Below are positions 34,081-42,908 of a DNA stretch of 64,000 nt, piece by piece (the stretch's first letter is position 1; every line of letters starts with the position of its first letter). A program made the position numbers and the translations under genes. The notes beneath the pieces are model-generated. The model made no database searches. It was not told the origin of the DNA and worked only from the letters and a program-made list of their open reading frames with translations. The DNA is from Erwinia rhapontici (lineage in GTDB: Bacteria; Pseudomonadota; Gammaproteobacteria; Enterobacterales; Enterobacteriaceae): contig NZ_VRKO01000010.1 in the NCBI RefSeq assembly GCF_012271765.1, positions 442,884 through 506,883 on the forward strand. Direction: 5' to 3'.

Positions 34081-35772
34081 ATGACGGAACTGAAGATGGC
34101 TGTCCCGGCGATCGGTATTGATTTAGGCACCACCAACAGTTTGATCAGCGTCTGGCAGGACGGCCAGGCACGGCTGATCCCCAATGCGCTGAATGAATAT
34201 TTAACACCGTCGGTGGTGAGCCTGGATGACGATGGACAAATGCTGATTGGCCGCCCGGCACTGTCGCGTCTGACCACCCATCCGCAGCGCTCAGCGGCGC
34301 TGTTTAAGCGCTTTATGGGCAGTAAGAAACAGTTTCGGCTTGAGACACAAACCTTTGATGCGCCCGAGTTATCGGCGCTGGTGCTGAAATCCCTGAAAGC
34401 GGATGCTCAGGCTTACCTTGGTCATGACATTTCCGACGTGGTGATCTCGGTGCCTGCCTATTTCAGCGACGAACAACGCAAACAGACCCGCTTTGCCGCA
34501 GAACTGGCAGGGCTCAATGCTGTCAGGCTGATTAACGAACCGACCGCCGCCTCCATGGCCTACGGGTTGCATACCCAAAATACCGGCCGCACGCTGGTCT
34601 TTGATCTCGGCGGGGGAACCTTTGACGTCACGGTGCTGGAATACGATCTGCCGCTGATCGAGGTGCATGGTTCGGCGGGCGACAATTATCTGGGCGGTGA
34701 AGATTTTACCCAGGCGATGATTGATGCCTGTCTCCGTGAGTGGAAGCTCAACGCGGAGACAATCCCCGCGACCGAACTGGCGCGCCTCTCCGATTGTGCT
34801 GAACAGCTAAAATGCCAGCTCGGTCAGCATAATGCCCCGAATCAGTTGAGCTGGCAGTGGCAGGATAAGGCGTGGACGCTCTTGTTTGATGAAGAGAAAC
34901 TTGAACAGATCTGGTTGCCGCTGATGACGCGTCTGCGAGCCCCGATAGAACAGGCGCTGCACGATGCCCGTCTGCGGCCGGAGCAGCTTGATCATCTGGT
35001 CCTGGTCGGCGGTGCATCGCGTATGCCGGTGATTCAGAAGCTGGTGGTGAAACTGTTCGGGAAGTTGCCTCACCAGCATCTGGACCCTGCCACCATTGTT
35101 GCGCTCGGTGCCGCCGCACAGGCCGCCTGTCGCTTGCGTAATGAAGATATTGAAGAGGTGATCCTCACCGATGTCTGCCCTTATACGCTCGGTATTGCCA
35201 CCGCCAGCGAGCAAAGGAGCGGGATATTTTCCCCGATCCTTGAGCGTAATACCGTTGTACCGGCGTCACGGGTGGAGACGTTCACGACCCGTCACGTCGA
35301 ACAGACGTTTATCCGCATTGCTATCTATCAGGGTGAGAATCCCCTGGTCGCCAACAACATTTTTATCGATGAATTACAGGTGCCGGTCAAACCCAACGGC
35401 GCGTTACAGAATATCGACGTGCGCTTCAGTTATGACATTAACGGATTGCTGGAAGTGGATGTGCATTTGCCCGAAAGCGGTGAGTCACTAAGTAAAGTGA
35501 TCGACCACAGCCCGATTGGCCTCAGCCCGGAACAGCAGCAGCGCAGCCGTGAACGGTTAACAGCGGTGAAAATTCATCCCCGCGACACGCTGGTGAACCG
35601 CAACTTGCTGGCGCGTCTGGAGAAATCCTGGGCGCAATCGCTGGGCGATACCCGTGGACAGATTGGCCTGTGGTTAGAAGAGTTTGAAATGGCGTTAGCC
35701 AGCCAACAGGAAAGCCGTATCGCGCCATTGCGTCAGCAACTGGAAGGCATGCTCAAGGACATGACGCTGTAA
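34081..35772 (+). CDS. hscC: Hsp70-family chaperone HscC
   Basis: 563 residues, matching the compact length of E. coli HscC (about 556) rather than DnaK. It has the phosphate loop IGIDLGTTNSLISVW (11-25), LINEPTAASMAYGL, FDLGGGTFDVTVLEYD and the late-segment EDIEEVILTDVCPYTLGI, all shared with HscC. It lacks the long lid of DnaK. HscC is a specialised Hsp70 that works with J-proteins DjlB and DjlC and is linked to sigma-70 inhibition and stress. The convergent gene encodes a J-domain-like protein, as in the E. coli locus. Confidence 0.93.
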   Translation: MTELKMAVPAIGIDLGTTNSLISVWQDGQARLIPNALNEYLTPSVVSLDDDGQMLIGRPALSRLTTHPQRSAALFKRFMGSKKQFRLETQTFDAPELSALVLKSLKADAQAYLGHDISDVVISVPAYFSDEQRKQTRFAAELAGLNAVRLINEPTAASMAYGLHTQNTGRTLVFDLGGGTFDVTVLEYDLPLIEVHGSAGDNYLGGEDFTQAMIDACLREWKLNAETIPATELARLSDCAEQLKCQLGQHNAPNQLSWQWQDKAWTLLFDEEKLEQIWLPLMTRLRAPIEQALHDARLRPEQLDHLVLVGGASRMPVIQKLVVKLFGKLPHQHLDPATIVALGAAAQAACRLRNEDIEEVILTDVCPYTLGIATASEQRSGIFSPILERNTVVPASRVETFTTRHVEQTFIRIAIYQGENPLVANNIFIDELQVPVKPNGALQNIDVRFSYDINGLLEVDVHLPESGESLSKVIDHSPIGLSPEQQQRSRERLTAVKIHPRDTLVNRNLLARLEKSWAQSLGDTRGQIGLWLEEFEMALASQQESRIAPLRQQLEGMLKDMTL

Positions 35773-35783
35773 AACCAAAAAAA

Positions 35784-35811
35784 TATGCCGCCCGTGAACC
35801 AGGGCGGCATA
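35784..35811 (-). terminator. Terminator of the J-domain protein operon
   Basis: TATGCCGCCC and GGGCGGCATA form a 10-bp stem with an eight-base loop. On the minus strand it is followed by a run of eight Ts, so it ends the ybeU-like/J-protein transcript. It lies between convergent genes and may also slow hscC read-through. Confidence 0.85.
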
Positions 35812-35824
35812 CACACCTTTCCGA

Positions 35825-38488
35825 CTATTTCTTTCGCCGCCAGCCGGGCGGAGGGCCAAAGCGGTTTGGCTCAGGCATCCCGCGTTTGAACAGATACATC
35901 CCCAGCAGTTTCAGCACCGGAATTTTAATCTCTTTCAGTTTATCCGCAGAGGCCAGGCCCAAATCCCGTCCACGGCGCACGATCGCGCTGTAAACGTTCA
36001 TCACCACCAGCAGCGCTGACAGCGCGGTATTCGCCACCTGCCCTTCAGCGACAATCGCGTTTACCAGCAGGATAGCGAGCTCGCTCCCCAGCACAATCTG
36101 CAATATCAACCCCACCCGACCCAGGCGTGAATTAACCCGCCAGAACTGCCAGAAATAACTGCGGCGCTGCGGGTACTGTGCGAACGCATTCTGACGGCGG
36201 GTATTGACTTGCAGCATCGTCGCTGCCGCTAAGCGCAACGCGATATCCATCGCGGGGTCGTCAGCACAGTTGCCGGCAGCGGCACTCAGTTTAGCATCCA
36301 GCAAATATTCCGGATTGCTGCCAAGCTGATGGATCCCCAGGGCGATTGCCGACGCGTCGCTTGCCCCGCTGGCAACCGTGTCGTCTGTCGGGAATACCGG
36401 CAACTGGCGTAACAGCAATTGCTGCTTAAACGCGGCTTCTTCTGGCGAGCTGGCGGTGAGGGCCTCCAGAGCATCCAGATTGTCCTGTGCATACTGCGCA
36501 TTGTCATGCGACAGGAAAACCGCGTGGTACAGGGCCTGATACGCGAAGGGGGATTGCTCCAGCCGTGACTGCCACTCGGCTTGATAACGATAGAAATAGT
36601 GAGCCGAGTTAGATGAGAGCTCTTCACGCCGCGCAATATACTCTTCGATACTGACGGGCAGCCGGGTCCAGCAGTTGAAATGCAGCGAGTTGTTCAGGTC
36701 CAGATGGCTTTTGAGCTGGCCAACTTCATCACCCTGAGCCGGGTCAATTTGGGTAAATACCTGATACATCGACCAGAAGGGGTGCTGTTCATCCAGCGGG
36801 AAATCCTTCAGCTGGCTGAGCAGGGAGATGTTGTCGATATCCAGTTCGAGCATCGTCTCCAGCAGCATCACCTGACGCAGCGCATCGTGCGGCGGCGTCT
36901 GGTCCTCTTCCGGCAAGGCAATATCGGCATGACCGAGGAGATAGCACAGCCAGCTGGTATGCGCGGGCAACACGCTCTCGCCATACCCCGGATGTTGTGC
37001 CAGCCTGGACAGGCTGTGAGGGGGAAGCGGGCGCCAGTGCCACAACCAGGCGATGCTCTGCTTCCAGGCGGCACCCTCGCCGTCGGCGAAAATCTCAGGC
37101 AGCGGCGTCTCTTCTGGCGCAGATAACCACGCGCTGAACGCCGCCAGCACCGGTGAACCCTGAAGCCACGCCAGGCGCTGTGTGGCCTGGCGCTGCAGAC
37201 CGCGTAAGATCAGCGCTTCCAGCGGTGCCGCGGGAAGCGGCTGGTCAAGAATAGCCTGTAATAAGGCTTCGTTGCCCATCGTTAACATGCTGGCCTGCCA
37301 GTAGAGGTGCAGCAGTGTATCCGAGCCATCGACCTGCAAAAGATGCGGGAACATCACCTGCGCGCGATAGCGGCCTGATTTCCAGCTGATGAAGTCAGTG
37401 GCCACAGGGGACACATCCACAGGTATCGTTTCGGCCCAGCGCACCAGCGTTTGAGGTGATTGTGCCTGCGGCCGATAAGCGGTTTCCTCCTCGTCGGTGG
37501 CGGAGGCCGCTGGCGGAACATCCGGGCGGTCAAAGGCCTGAATCAGCAGGGGCAGGTAATCCGGAGAATGGCTGGCACACCACGCCAGCAGCCATTGTTC
37601 GGCTTCGGCATGCTGGTACTGTTCATGCAGGATGAGCCACAGCGGGAAGGCTGTGTCATGATCCCCCATCATACTGCAGTGGCTGGCGCTCAGATAAAGC
37701 CACTCAGGGTCATCCGGATGGCGTTCCTGTTGCCGCAGGCAGTAGTCACGCACCTCCGCGTTAGAATCTGCCGCGACATTAAACCAGCGCGCTACCTGTT
37801 TCATCAGGCGTGGACACGATGGCCAGTAAATCACACGCGGTTCTCTCAGCAGATGCCGCAACCAGCCCGTCGGTTGTTCCCAGTAAAAGTGCCGAATCTG
37901 ATGGAAATAACCCAGCGTTTCGTCCTGTGCTGCCAGACTGAGAGGGGCCAGCGTCGAAAGATCGAAAATGTCGCCGCCCTCGGCAAAGTTCAGTAAGTCG
38001 TCCGCCCGTGCGCCCATGTCCTGATCAAGTTCCTGCAGACGCATGCGCCATTGCAGGCGGTTAGCCAGCAGTAGCAGGCAGTCGGCCGAGACAAAATTCA
38101 CCTGCAAAACGGCCTCCAGTAACGGCCAGCGGAGCTGGTCGATGGTGGCGACGGGGTGAGCGTCGAGCTGGCTGATAAACCGCAGCCAGTTGATCGGCAG
38201 ATAACGCTCAGCGGGGGAGGCGATCAGTTGGCTGAAGGCATCAAGCAGGCCCGTGGGATCGGCTGAGGGGGTTTCTGGCGGGGGGGCTGGTGGCGCAAAC
38301 GGCATCAGGGTGGCGGGTTCATCCACGCCTTTACGCGCCTGTTCATAGGCATCACGCAGACGCTTAAACCCTTCCGGATTGCTTTCCGGGTGGCAGGTGG
38401 GCAGCAGGTCGCGGTAGGCCTGGCGAATCACCTGCTGATCCTGCGTCGGTTCAATGCCCAGGGTTTCCCAACATGACGGGTTACTCAT
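35825..38488 (-). CDS. J-domain-like protein, HscC partner (DjlC/DjlB type)
   Basis: 887 residues. The N-terminal 50 form a J-like domain (WETLGIEPTQDQQVIRQAYRDLL, then FKRLRDAYEQARKG), but the HPD tripeptide is HPE at 33-35. A Pro-rich linker, a very long helical middle and a membrane segment pair near 800-840 follow, ending in a basic tail. E. coli DjlB and DjlC, as I recall, are about 480 residues, so this is much longer. It overlaps the downstream-strand ybeU-like gene by four bases and faces hscC. It most likely recruits HscC to the membrane. Confidence 0.82.
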   Translation of the reverse strand: MSNPSCWETLGIEPTQDQQVIRQAYRDLLPTCHPESNPEGFKRLRDAYEQARKGVDEPATLMPFAPPAPPPETPSADPTGLLDAFSQLIASPAERYLPINWLRFISQLDAHPVATIDQLRWPLLEAVLQVNFVSADCLLLLANRLQWRMRLQELDQDMGARADDLLNFAEGGDIFDLSTLAPLSLAAQDETLGYFHQIRHFYWEQPTGWLRHLLREPRVIYWPSCPRLMKQVARWFNVAADSNAEVRDYCLRQQERHPDDPEWLYLSASHCSMMGDHDTAFPLWLILHEQYQHAEAEQWLLAWCASHSPDYLPLLIQAFDRPDVPPAASATDEEETAYRPQAQSPQTLVRWAETIPVDVSPVATDFISWKSGRYRAQVMFPHLLQVDGSDTLLHLYWQASMLTMGNEALLQAILDQPLPAAPLEALILRGLQRQATQRLAWLQGSPVLAAFSAWLSAPEETPLPEIFADGEGAAWKQSIAWLWHWRPLPPHSLSRLAQHPGYGESVLPAHTSWLCYLLGHADIALPEEDQTPPHDALRQVMLLETMLELDIDNISLLSQLKDFPLDEQHPFWSMYQVFTQIDPAQGDEVGQLKSHLDLNNSLHFNCWTRLPVSIEEYIARREELSSNSAHYFYRYQAEWQSRLEQSPFAYQALYHAVFLSHDNAQYAQDNLDALEALTASSPEEAAFKQQLLLRQLPVFPTDDTVASGASDASAIALGIHQLGSNPEYLLDAKLSAAAGNCADDPAMDIALRLAAATMLQVNTRRQNAFAQYPQRRSYFWQFWRVNSRLGRVGLILQIVLGSELAILLVNAIVAEGQVANTALSALLVVMNVYSAIVRRGRDLGLASADKLKEIKIPVLKLLGMYLFKRGMPEPNRFGPPPGWRRKK

Positions 38489-39192
38489 AGATCCATCTCC
38501 GGCAATGATGCGGGTTTCTCAATTTCATTCATCGCGATGTGCCACGGCAGTTGGGATACCGGGCTATCCGGATGCGTGTAAAGCTGGCGCATTAATTCAA
38601 TATTGGTGGTGCTACCGGCATCGGCACTGAAGGCATAACGCCGGGCATCGGCGTCGGAGGCATTGAGTGACTGCCAGTAGAGCCTTCCGATGATAAAACC
38701 GGCGTTATAGCGCTGCCAGCTGGTGTAGTAGTAACGAGTTCGCGCTGCCAGACGGCTGTGCAGCCACAGGTTTTCATGCGGCGTAATCCAGTCGTTAAGC
38801 AGCGCGATACGGCAAAGAAAGCCCATTCTTGCCAAATCCCAGGCGCGGATCCCGCCGTCACCGCACATCACCGCGCTGTCAGCCACCAGTGCCAGCAGGG
38901 GCTGTACGTCCGGCGCCTGATGTGCCGCATAATCCTGCCACTCTGTCAGGGGCAGACGGTGCCAGAGCCTGAAGTAATGGGCCAGATCGTCCGCGTGGCC
39001 GTTGTCGCTCATCCTGACAATCATCTCAAACAGCTCTTCACGGGAATCAATGCCCCAGCTGTCACTCAGGTCCACGCCGGTATCAAACGGATAAAACTGA
39101 TCGCAGTCGTAGGCGGCACCCGCTCCGGCATTTATCGCCACCATCGGGGCTGAAAGCGCGAGCAACCAGCGCCGTGCAGAATCATCAATCAC
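38485..39192 (-). CDS. DUF1266 protein, YbeU-like
   Basis: 235 residues. The segment SWGIDSREELFEMIVRMSDNGH and the later AWDLARMGFLCRIALLNDWIT are the DUF1266 hallmarks seen in E. coli YbeU and YbeR. Those proteins lie beside djlC and hscC; their function is unknown. The start is GTG (39190-39192) after GGAGAAA. It heads a two-gene operon with the J-protein, overlapping it by ATGA. A role with the HscC/J-protein pair is inferred from conserved linkage. Confidence 0.85.
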   Translation of the reverse strand: MIDDSARRWLLALSAPMVAINAGAGAAYDCDQFYPFDTGVDLSDSWGIDSREELFEMIVRMSDNGHADDLAHYFRLWHRLPLTEWQDYAAHQAPDVQPLLALVADSAVMCGDGGIRAWDLARMGFLCRIALLNDWITPHENLWLHSRLAARTRYYYTSWQRYNAGFIIGRLYWQSLNASDADARRYAFSADAGSTTNIELMRQLYTHPDSPVSQLPWHIAMNEIEKPASLPEMDL

Positions 39193-39334
39193 TGAGCATT
39201 TCTCCGGTAGGGGGGTATCCGCTATCCATTTGAAAAAAGTGCGCTTAGGTTACATGAAATGTTTCTGACGGTTAATTTTTAGTTGAGTCAATTCATTGTT
39301 GTACTAAAACCCTCCACCCTTCATGTAAGGCGTA

Positions 39335-40138
39335 TTAATCCTCTTTGGGCAGCCGCGTACGTAATACTTCACCCACCACCGGCGCCGCAGAAAAAGCATT
39401 TGGCCAGCCCGCATAGAAAGCTGCCTGAGTGATAATTTCACCGGCTTCTGCAGCCGTCAGACCATTATCCATCGCCCGATGAAGGTGATAGCTAATTTGC
39501 GCACTCTGTCCCGAAGCGATTAACGCGCTGACCGTCACCAGACTTCTGTCACGGGGCTTCAGCGCAGGTCTCTGCCAGAGATCGAGGAAGAGAGGGGTGG
39601 CGGTGAATTTGACCAGCCCCGGAGAAAGGGGACCCACATTTTTTTCCACCGTTTCCGAACGCTGGTTTTCTGCCTGCTGATTGAGCGGTAACAGTTCCGG
39701 TGAGGCGTCAGGCAGATCTTCAGCCTTGACCCCACGCTCCTGAAAAACAGTTTTCGTGACACTAATCGCCGACATGGCATTTGGCCAGCCGGAATAGAAG
39801 GCAAGGTGAGTGATCATTTCCGAAACTTCGGCCGCTGTGACGCCGCTGTCTAGCGCGACCTCGAGGTAATACTTCAACTCAGTGGGGTGGTTTCTGGCAA
39901 TGAGGATGGCGACGGTAATCATGCTGCGGTCCCGTGGAGAAAGCGCATTGCGCTGCCAGAGATCCTCTGTAATGGCTTCGCGACCATACCGGGCAAGTGC
40001 CGGAGAGACAGACAGAATATCGGCCTCGGAAAGGCCTGATGGTTCAGTTTTCAACATAGCTTCACCTCTTTTTTCATTTGCATTCGTCACATCTGCAAGC
40101 ACAAGCGACATTGCCGCTGCCGCAATGACCTTTTTCAT
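39335..40138 (-). CDS. Exported protein with two carboxymuconolactone decarboxylase domains
   Basis: 267 residues with an N-terminal signal-like segment (KKVIAAAAMSLVLADVTNA). Two CMD/AhpD-fold repeats follow, at about 45-135 (LSPRDRSMITVAILIA, GVTAAEVSEMITHLAFYSGWPNA) and 170-260 (LKPRDRSLVTVSALIA, GLTAAEAGEIITQAAFYAGWPNA). Neither has the CxxC of AhpD peroxidases. CMD proteins act on lactones or as small redox enzymes, normally singly and in the cytosol. Here it is followed by a tandem ABM-domain exported protein encoded upstream on the same strand, suggesting joint action. Reaction unknown. Confidence 0.82.
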   Translation of the reverse strand: MKKVIAAAAMSLVLADVTNANEKRGEAMLKTEPSGLSEADILSVSPALARYGREAITEDLWQRNALSPRDRSMITVAILIARNHPTELKYYLEVALDSGVTAAEVSEMITHLAFYSGWPNAMSAISVTKTVFQERGVKAEDLPDASPELLPLNQQAENQRSETVEKNVGPLSPGLVKFTATPLFLDLWQRPALKPRDRSLVTVSALIASGQSAQISYHLHRAMDNGLTAAEAGEIITQAAFYAGWPNAFSAAPVVGEVLRTRLPKED

Positions 40139-40179
40139 GTTAGCGCCTCACCTGTTGTCTGAACGGCTAAGCTGAAGCC

Positions 40180-40899
40180 TCACTCAACAAACCGTATTTC
40201 GCCTTTATTTCGCAGAGAGAGCGGGGCGACAGGGAGGGATTCTTTGCTGACGGCCATGTGTGCTGTCTGCGCGATGTAGTCCCGAAAGTGCGGCGTCTGC
40301 CTGTGTTGCTGATAAGCCGCCTCGCTGGCGTAAATTTCATAAAAATACCAGCGGTACTTATTGTTCACATCCGTTGCGGCATACATAGCAAGAACGCCTT
40401 GCTCAATTCTGATGGACTCCGCCATTTCAGGAAGGACAATGCGTTTAAATGCCTCCTGAAATTCAGGTTTCACATCGACAACCACCAGATTATTGATGGT
40501 TCCTGAATTTTGTATCACGGGCTTATCGCTGAGAAATTGTGGTGTTAACTTTATCTGATGCTTCTGGTTGATTATTTCAGGGGCATGGGCAATAAATTTC
40601 TTATATTGCGCAGAATTAAGGTGATGGTGATAAGCCTCTTTGTTTTTATATATTTCAACCATGTAAGCCTGTTGCGGATGATCCTTATGCTTGAGGGCGT
40701 ACATCGCCAGCGTCCCCGCTTCCTCGTCGAGTGACGTGGAAATCGTATCCCTTGCCATTTCATCATATTGCGGGTTTTTATCCGGTTTCACGCTGAGCTC
40801 AAAAATACTCATTACCAGGCTGTGCGGAGAATTCGTTGCTTTCGCGATGACGGAACTGCTCATCATCAGACTGAGGGTCATTACGCCAATGTTTTTCAC
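40180..40899 (-). CDS. Exported protein with two ABM (quinol monooxygenase-like) domains
   Basis: 239 residues starting at GTG after AAGG. A signal peptide (IGVMTLSLMMSSSVIA) is followed by two dimeric alpha/beta-barrel repeats, about 28-110 (LVMSIFELSVKPD, EAGTLAMYALKHKD, VEIYKNKEAYHHHL) and 130-215 (LVVVDVKPEF, EQGVLAMYAATD, YEIYASEAAYQQH). ABM proteins are cofactor-free monooxygenases or ligand-binding dimers, usually single and cytosolic; E. coli YgiN oxidises quinols. The fused pair would mimic a dimer in one chain. Adjacent to the CMD protein, 41 bases apart. Confidence 0.82.
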   Translation of the reverse strand: MKNIGVMTLSLMMSSSVIAKATNSPHSLVMSIFELSVKPDKNPQYDEMARDTISTSLDEEAGTLAMYALKHKDHPQQAYMVEIYKNKEAYHHHLNSAQYKKFIAHAPEIINQKHQIKLTPQFLSDKPVIQNSGTINNLVVVDVKPEFQEAFKRIVLPEMAESIRIEQGVLAMYAATDVNNKYRWYFYEIYASEAAYQQHRQTPHFRDYIAQTAHMAVSKESLPVAPLSLRNKGEIRFVE

Positions 40900-41049
40900 A
40901 GATAACCTTTATCGTCGAGGGTTAATATTCATATAACGGAAAATCACTTTTTCAGTGGTGCGATAAACTGCCTACCAGTTTTACATCTTTCTTTTTCGAC
41001 GTAATTTTCGCCATGATCCCCGGTAAAGCCTGCGGCTGATGGCACGTTA

Positions 41050-41622
41050 TCAAGATAATGGGTATCCGTCGGTGACGGCATTAAGCACCCCGATAAGCCG
41101 TGATGCGTGTTCCCTTGCGATCGTTTTTTGTTGCGCAATTTTATCTGCATCCCTGTCCGCATAGCTGATACCGCAGGTATAAACAGGTTTGAGCAGCTCA
41201 AAATTGCAAAGCCTGGCCGTCGTTTCTAACGGGATGAGGTAATCTTCGACGCGATGTCCAAAGAATCCCTCTGAGGTATACAGCGCCTGAGGAGCCCCCG
41301 TCGTAAATGAAAGGATAAGCTTTTTACCGCCGAGTTTTGCCATGGAGCCATGCGCGAATCCATGGATAAAAACCTCATCCAGCCATAACTTCATGATCCC
41401 CGGGAGCGAGTACCACGAAAAAGGGAATTGCCAGACAATCACATCCGCTTTCAGCAGGCTGTCCTGCTCCGCCTGGATGTTGATTTTACTGTCAGGATAA
41501 AGCCAGTCCAGACGACGAATTTCGGCCTCAGGCAGCGCAGCAGCCACTTCTTGCAGAATGGTTGCATTACCGATGGATGAACGCAGGTCAGGATGGCCGG
41601 AAATAATCAGAATATTATTCAT
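41050..41622 (-). CDS. NAD(P)H-dependent flavodoxin-fold oxidoreductase (MdaB/KefF type)
   Basis: 190 residues of the Flavodoxin_2 family. It starts ILIISGHPDLRSSIGNATIL, then has DVIVWQFPFSWYSLPGIMKLWLDEV and GKKLILSFTTGAP. It binds FMN or FAD and carries out two-electron quinone reduction in the cytosol, protecting against semiquinones. A LysR gene is divergent 236 bases away and likely controls it. The exported CMD and ABM genes lie downstream on the same strand after a 150-base gap with a small weak hairpin (40945-40957). Confidence 0.88.
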   Translation of the reverse strand: MNNILIISGHPDLRSSIGNATILQEVAAALPEAEIRRLDWLYPDSKINIQAEQDSLLKADVIVWQFPFSWYSLPGIMKLWLDEVFIHGFAHGSMAKLGGKKLILSFTTGAPQALYTSEGFFGHRVEDYLIPLETTARLCNFELLKPVYTCGISYADRDADKIAQQKTIAREHASRLIGVLNAVTDGYPLS

Positions 41623-41858
41623 TCGCTTTTGTACACCTCACGGATAATGCGTTGCGCATCCTGGTTGTCACGATAATCCCGCATATCAGCCCCCAATTAT
41701 CCAAACATAGAACTTGCATTTCAGTCTCCCGAACTGACTCTCAGATTGAACAGATGAGAAGTATAAGTTCACTTTTTCGGGAAGATTAGGCCATCATTGA
41801 CTTAAGGATATTTAGTCTGTATCTAACAATCAGGTGGCTATTGTTTGAGGATGACGCT

Positions 41859-42758
41859 ATGAATAACGCCATTTATAACCAGATACGTATTTTTCAAAGT
41901 ATTGCCCGGGAAGGCAGTATCTCAGCGGCCGCTCGTAAGCATGAAATTACCCCTCCCTCAGTGAGCCATGCCCTGAAGTTGCTGGAGCAACACATTGGGC
42001 ATCCGCTTTTTGTACGAACCACGCGGCGCATTGAGCTGACCGATATCGGGCAGCAGTTGCTTGAGCGAACCGCAGTAGCGATGGATTCGCTTGAGCAATC
42101 GTTGCAAAGCATCCGCGATCAGAATCAGGAACCGTCAGGTCTGGTGAGGATTACCCTCTCTCGCTTCGCGTATTTGCTGATACTCAAACCCGTGATGGCC
42201 GCGTTTTGTCAGCAGTATCCGGGTATCCAGCTAGAGATTTCAGTTTACGACGGCACTGTGAATATCATTGACGATCGCTTCGACCTGGGGATCCGCTTTG
42301 GCGATATTTTGGATGGCGGCGTAGTGGCACGCCCGTTAATGAAGCCCTTCAGGGAAGGGCTGTATGCCTCATCTGCCTATCTTGCCGAGTACGGTACGCC
42401 TGAGGCACCCGCCGATCTCTATCAGCACAAGCTTATCGGGTATCGCTTCATCACCAACAACCGAATTCTGCCCCTGATCCTGGATGACCACGGGGAGCAG
42501 TTGACCGTTGAGATGCCCGGCCAGTTAATCAGCAATGATATTGAGGTGATGGCTGACGGAATACGTAACGGGCTGGGGATTGGACGGTTATTTGAACCCA
42601 TTCACCGCTTACAACCGGATCGGGAAAAACTGATCCCCGTGATGGAGCGCTACTGGAAAACATACCCACCGGTTTATGTCTATTACCCGAAAAGCGCGGG
42701 TAAAACGAAACGAGTAAAGACATTGATTGATTTCCTCATCACAACCACCGGCGGGTAA
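41859..42758 (+). CDS. LysR-family transcriptional regulator
   Basis: 299 residues when started at ATG 41859 (GAGG ahead); the TTG at 41841 is less likely. HTH region IRIFQSIAREGSISAAARKHEITPPSVSHALKLLE at about 9-43 in two stretches, then a full effector domain. Divergent from the quinone-reductase gene, the usual arrangement for local control. The 236-base gap is long for one LysR pair, but I find no separate gene in it. Confidence 0.9.
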   Translation: MNNAIYNQIRIFQSIAREGSISAAARKHEITPPSVSHALKLLEQHIGHPLFVRTTRRIELTDIGQQLLERTAVAMDSLEQSLQSIRDQNQEPSGLVRITLSRFAYLLILKPVMAAFCQQYPGIQLEISVYDGTVNIIDDRFDLGIRFGDILDGGVVARPLMKPFREGLYASSAYLAEYGTPEAPADLYQHKLIGYRFITNNRILPLILDDHGEQLTVEMPGQLISNDIEVMADGIRNGLGIGRLFEPIHRLQPDREKLIPVMERYWKTYPPVYVYYPKSAGKTKRVKTLIDFLITTTGG

Positions 42759-42908
42759 ACGTGCTCAGATCCGTTCTTCGGTTAACGTATTAACGCCAGG
42801 AGTACCTGTTTTTTTCATCCATACCACCGGTTATCAGTACGGTTACCTGATGCTATCCGCGGTAGAAGGTTCGTCATGTCTTTGCCCGTGTGTCCCCGGA
42901 CACGCGAT

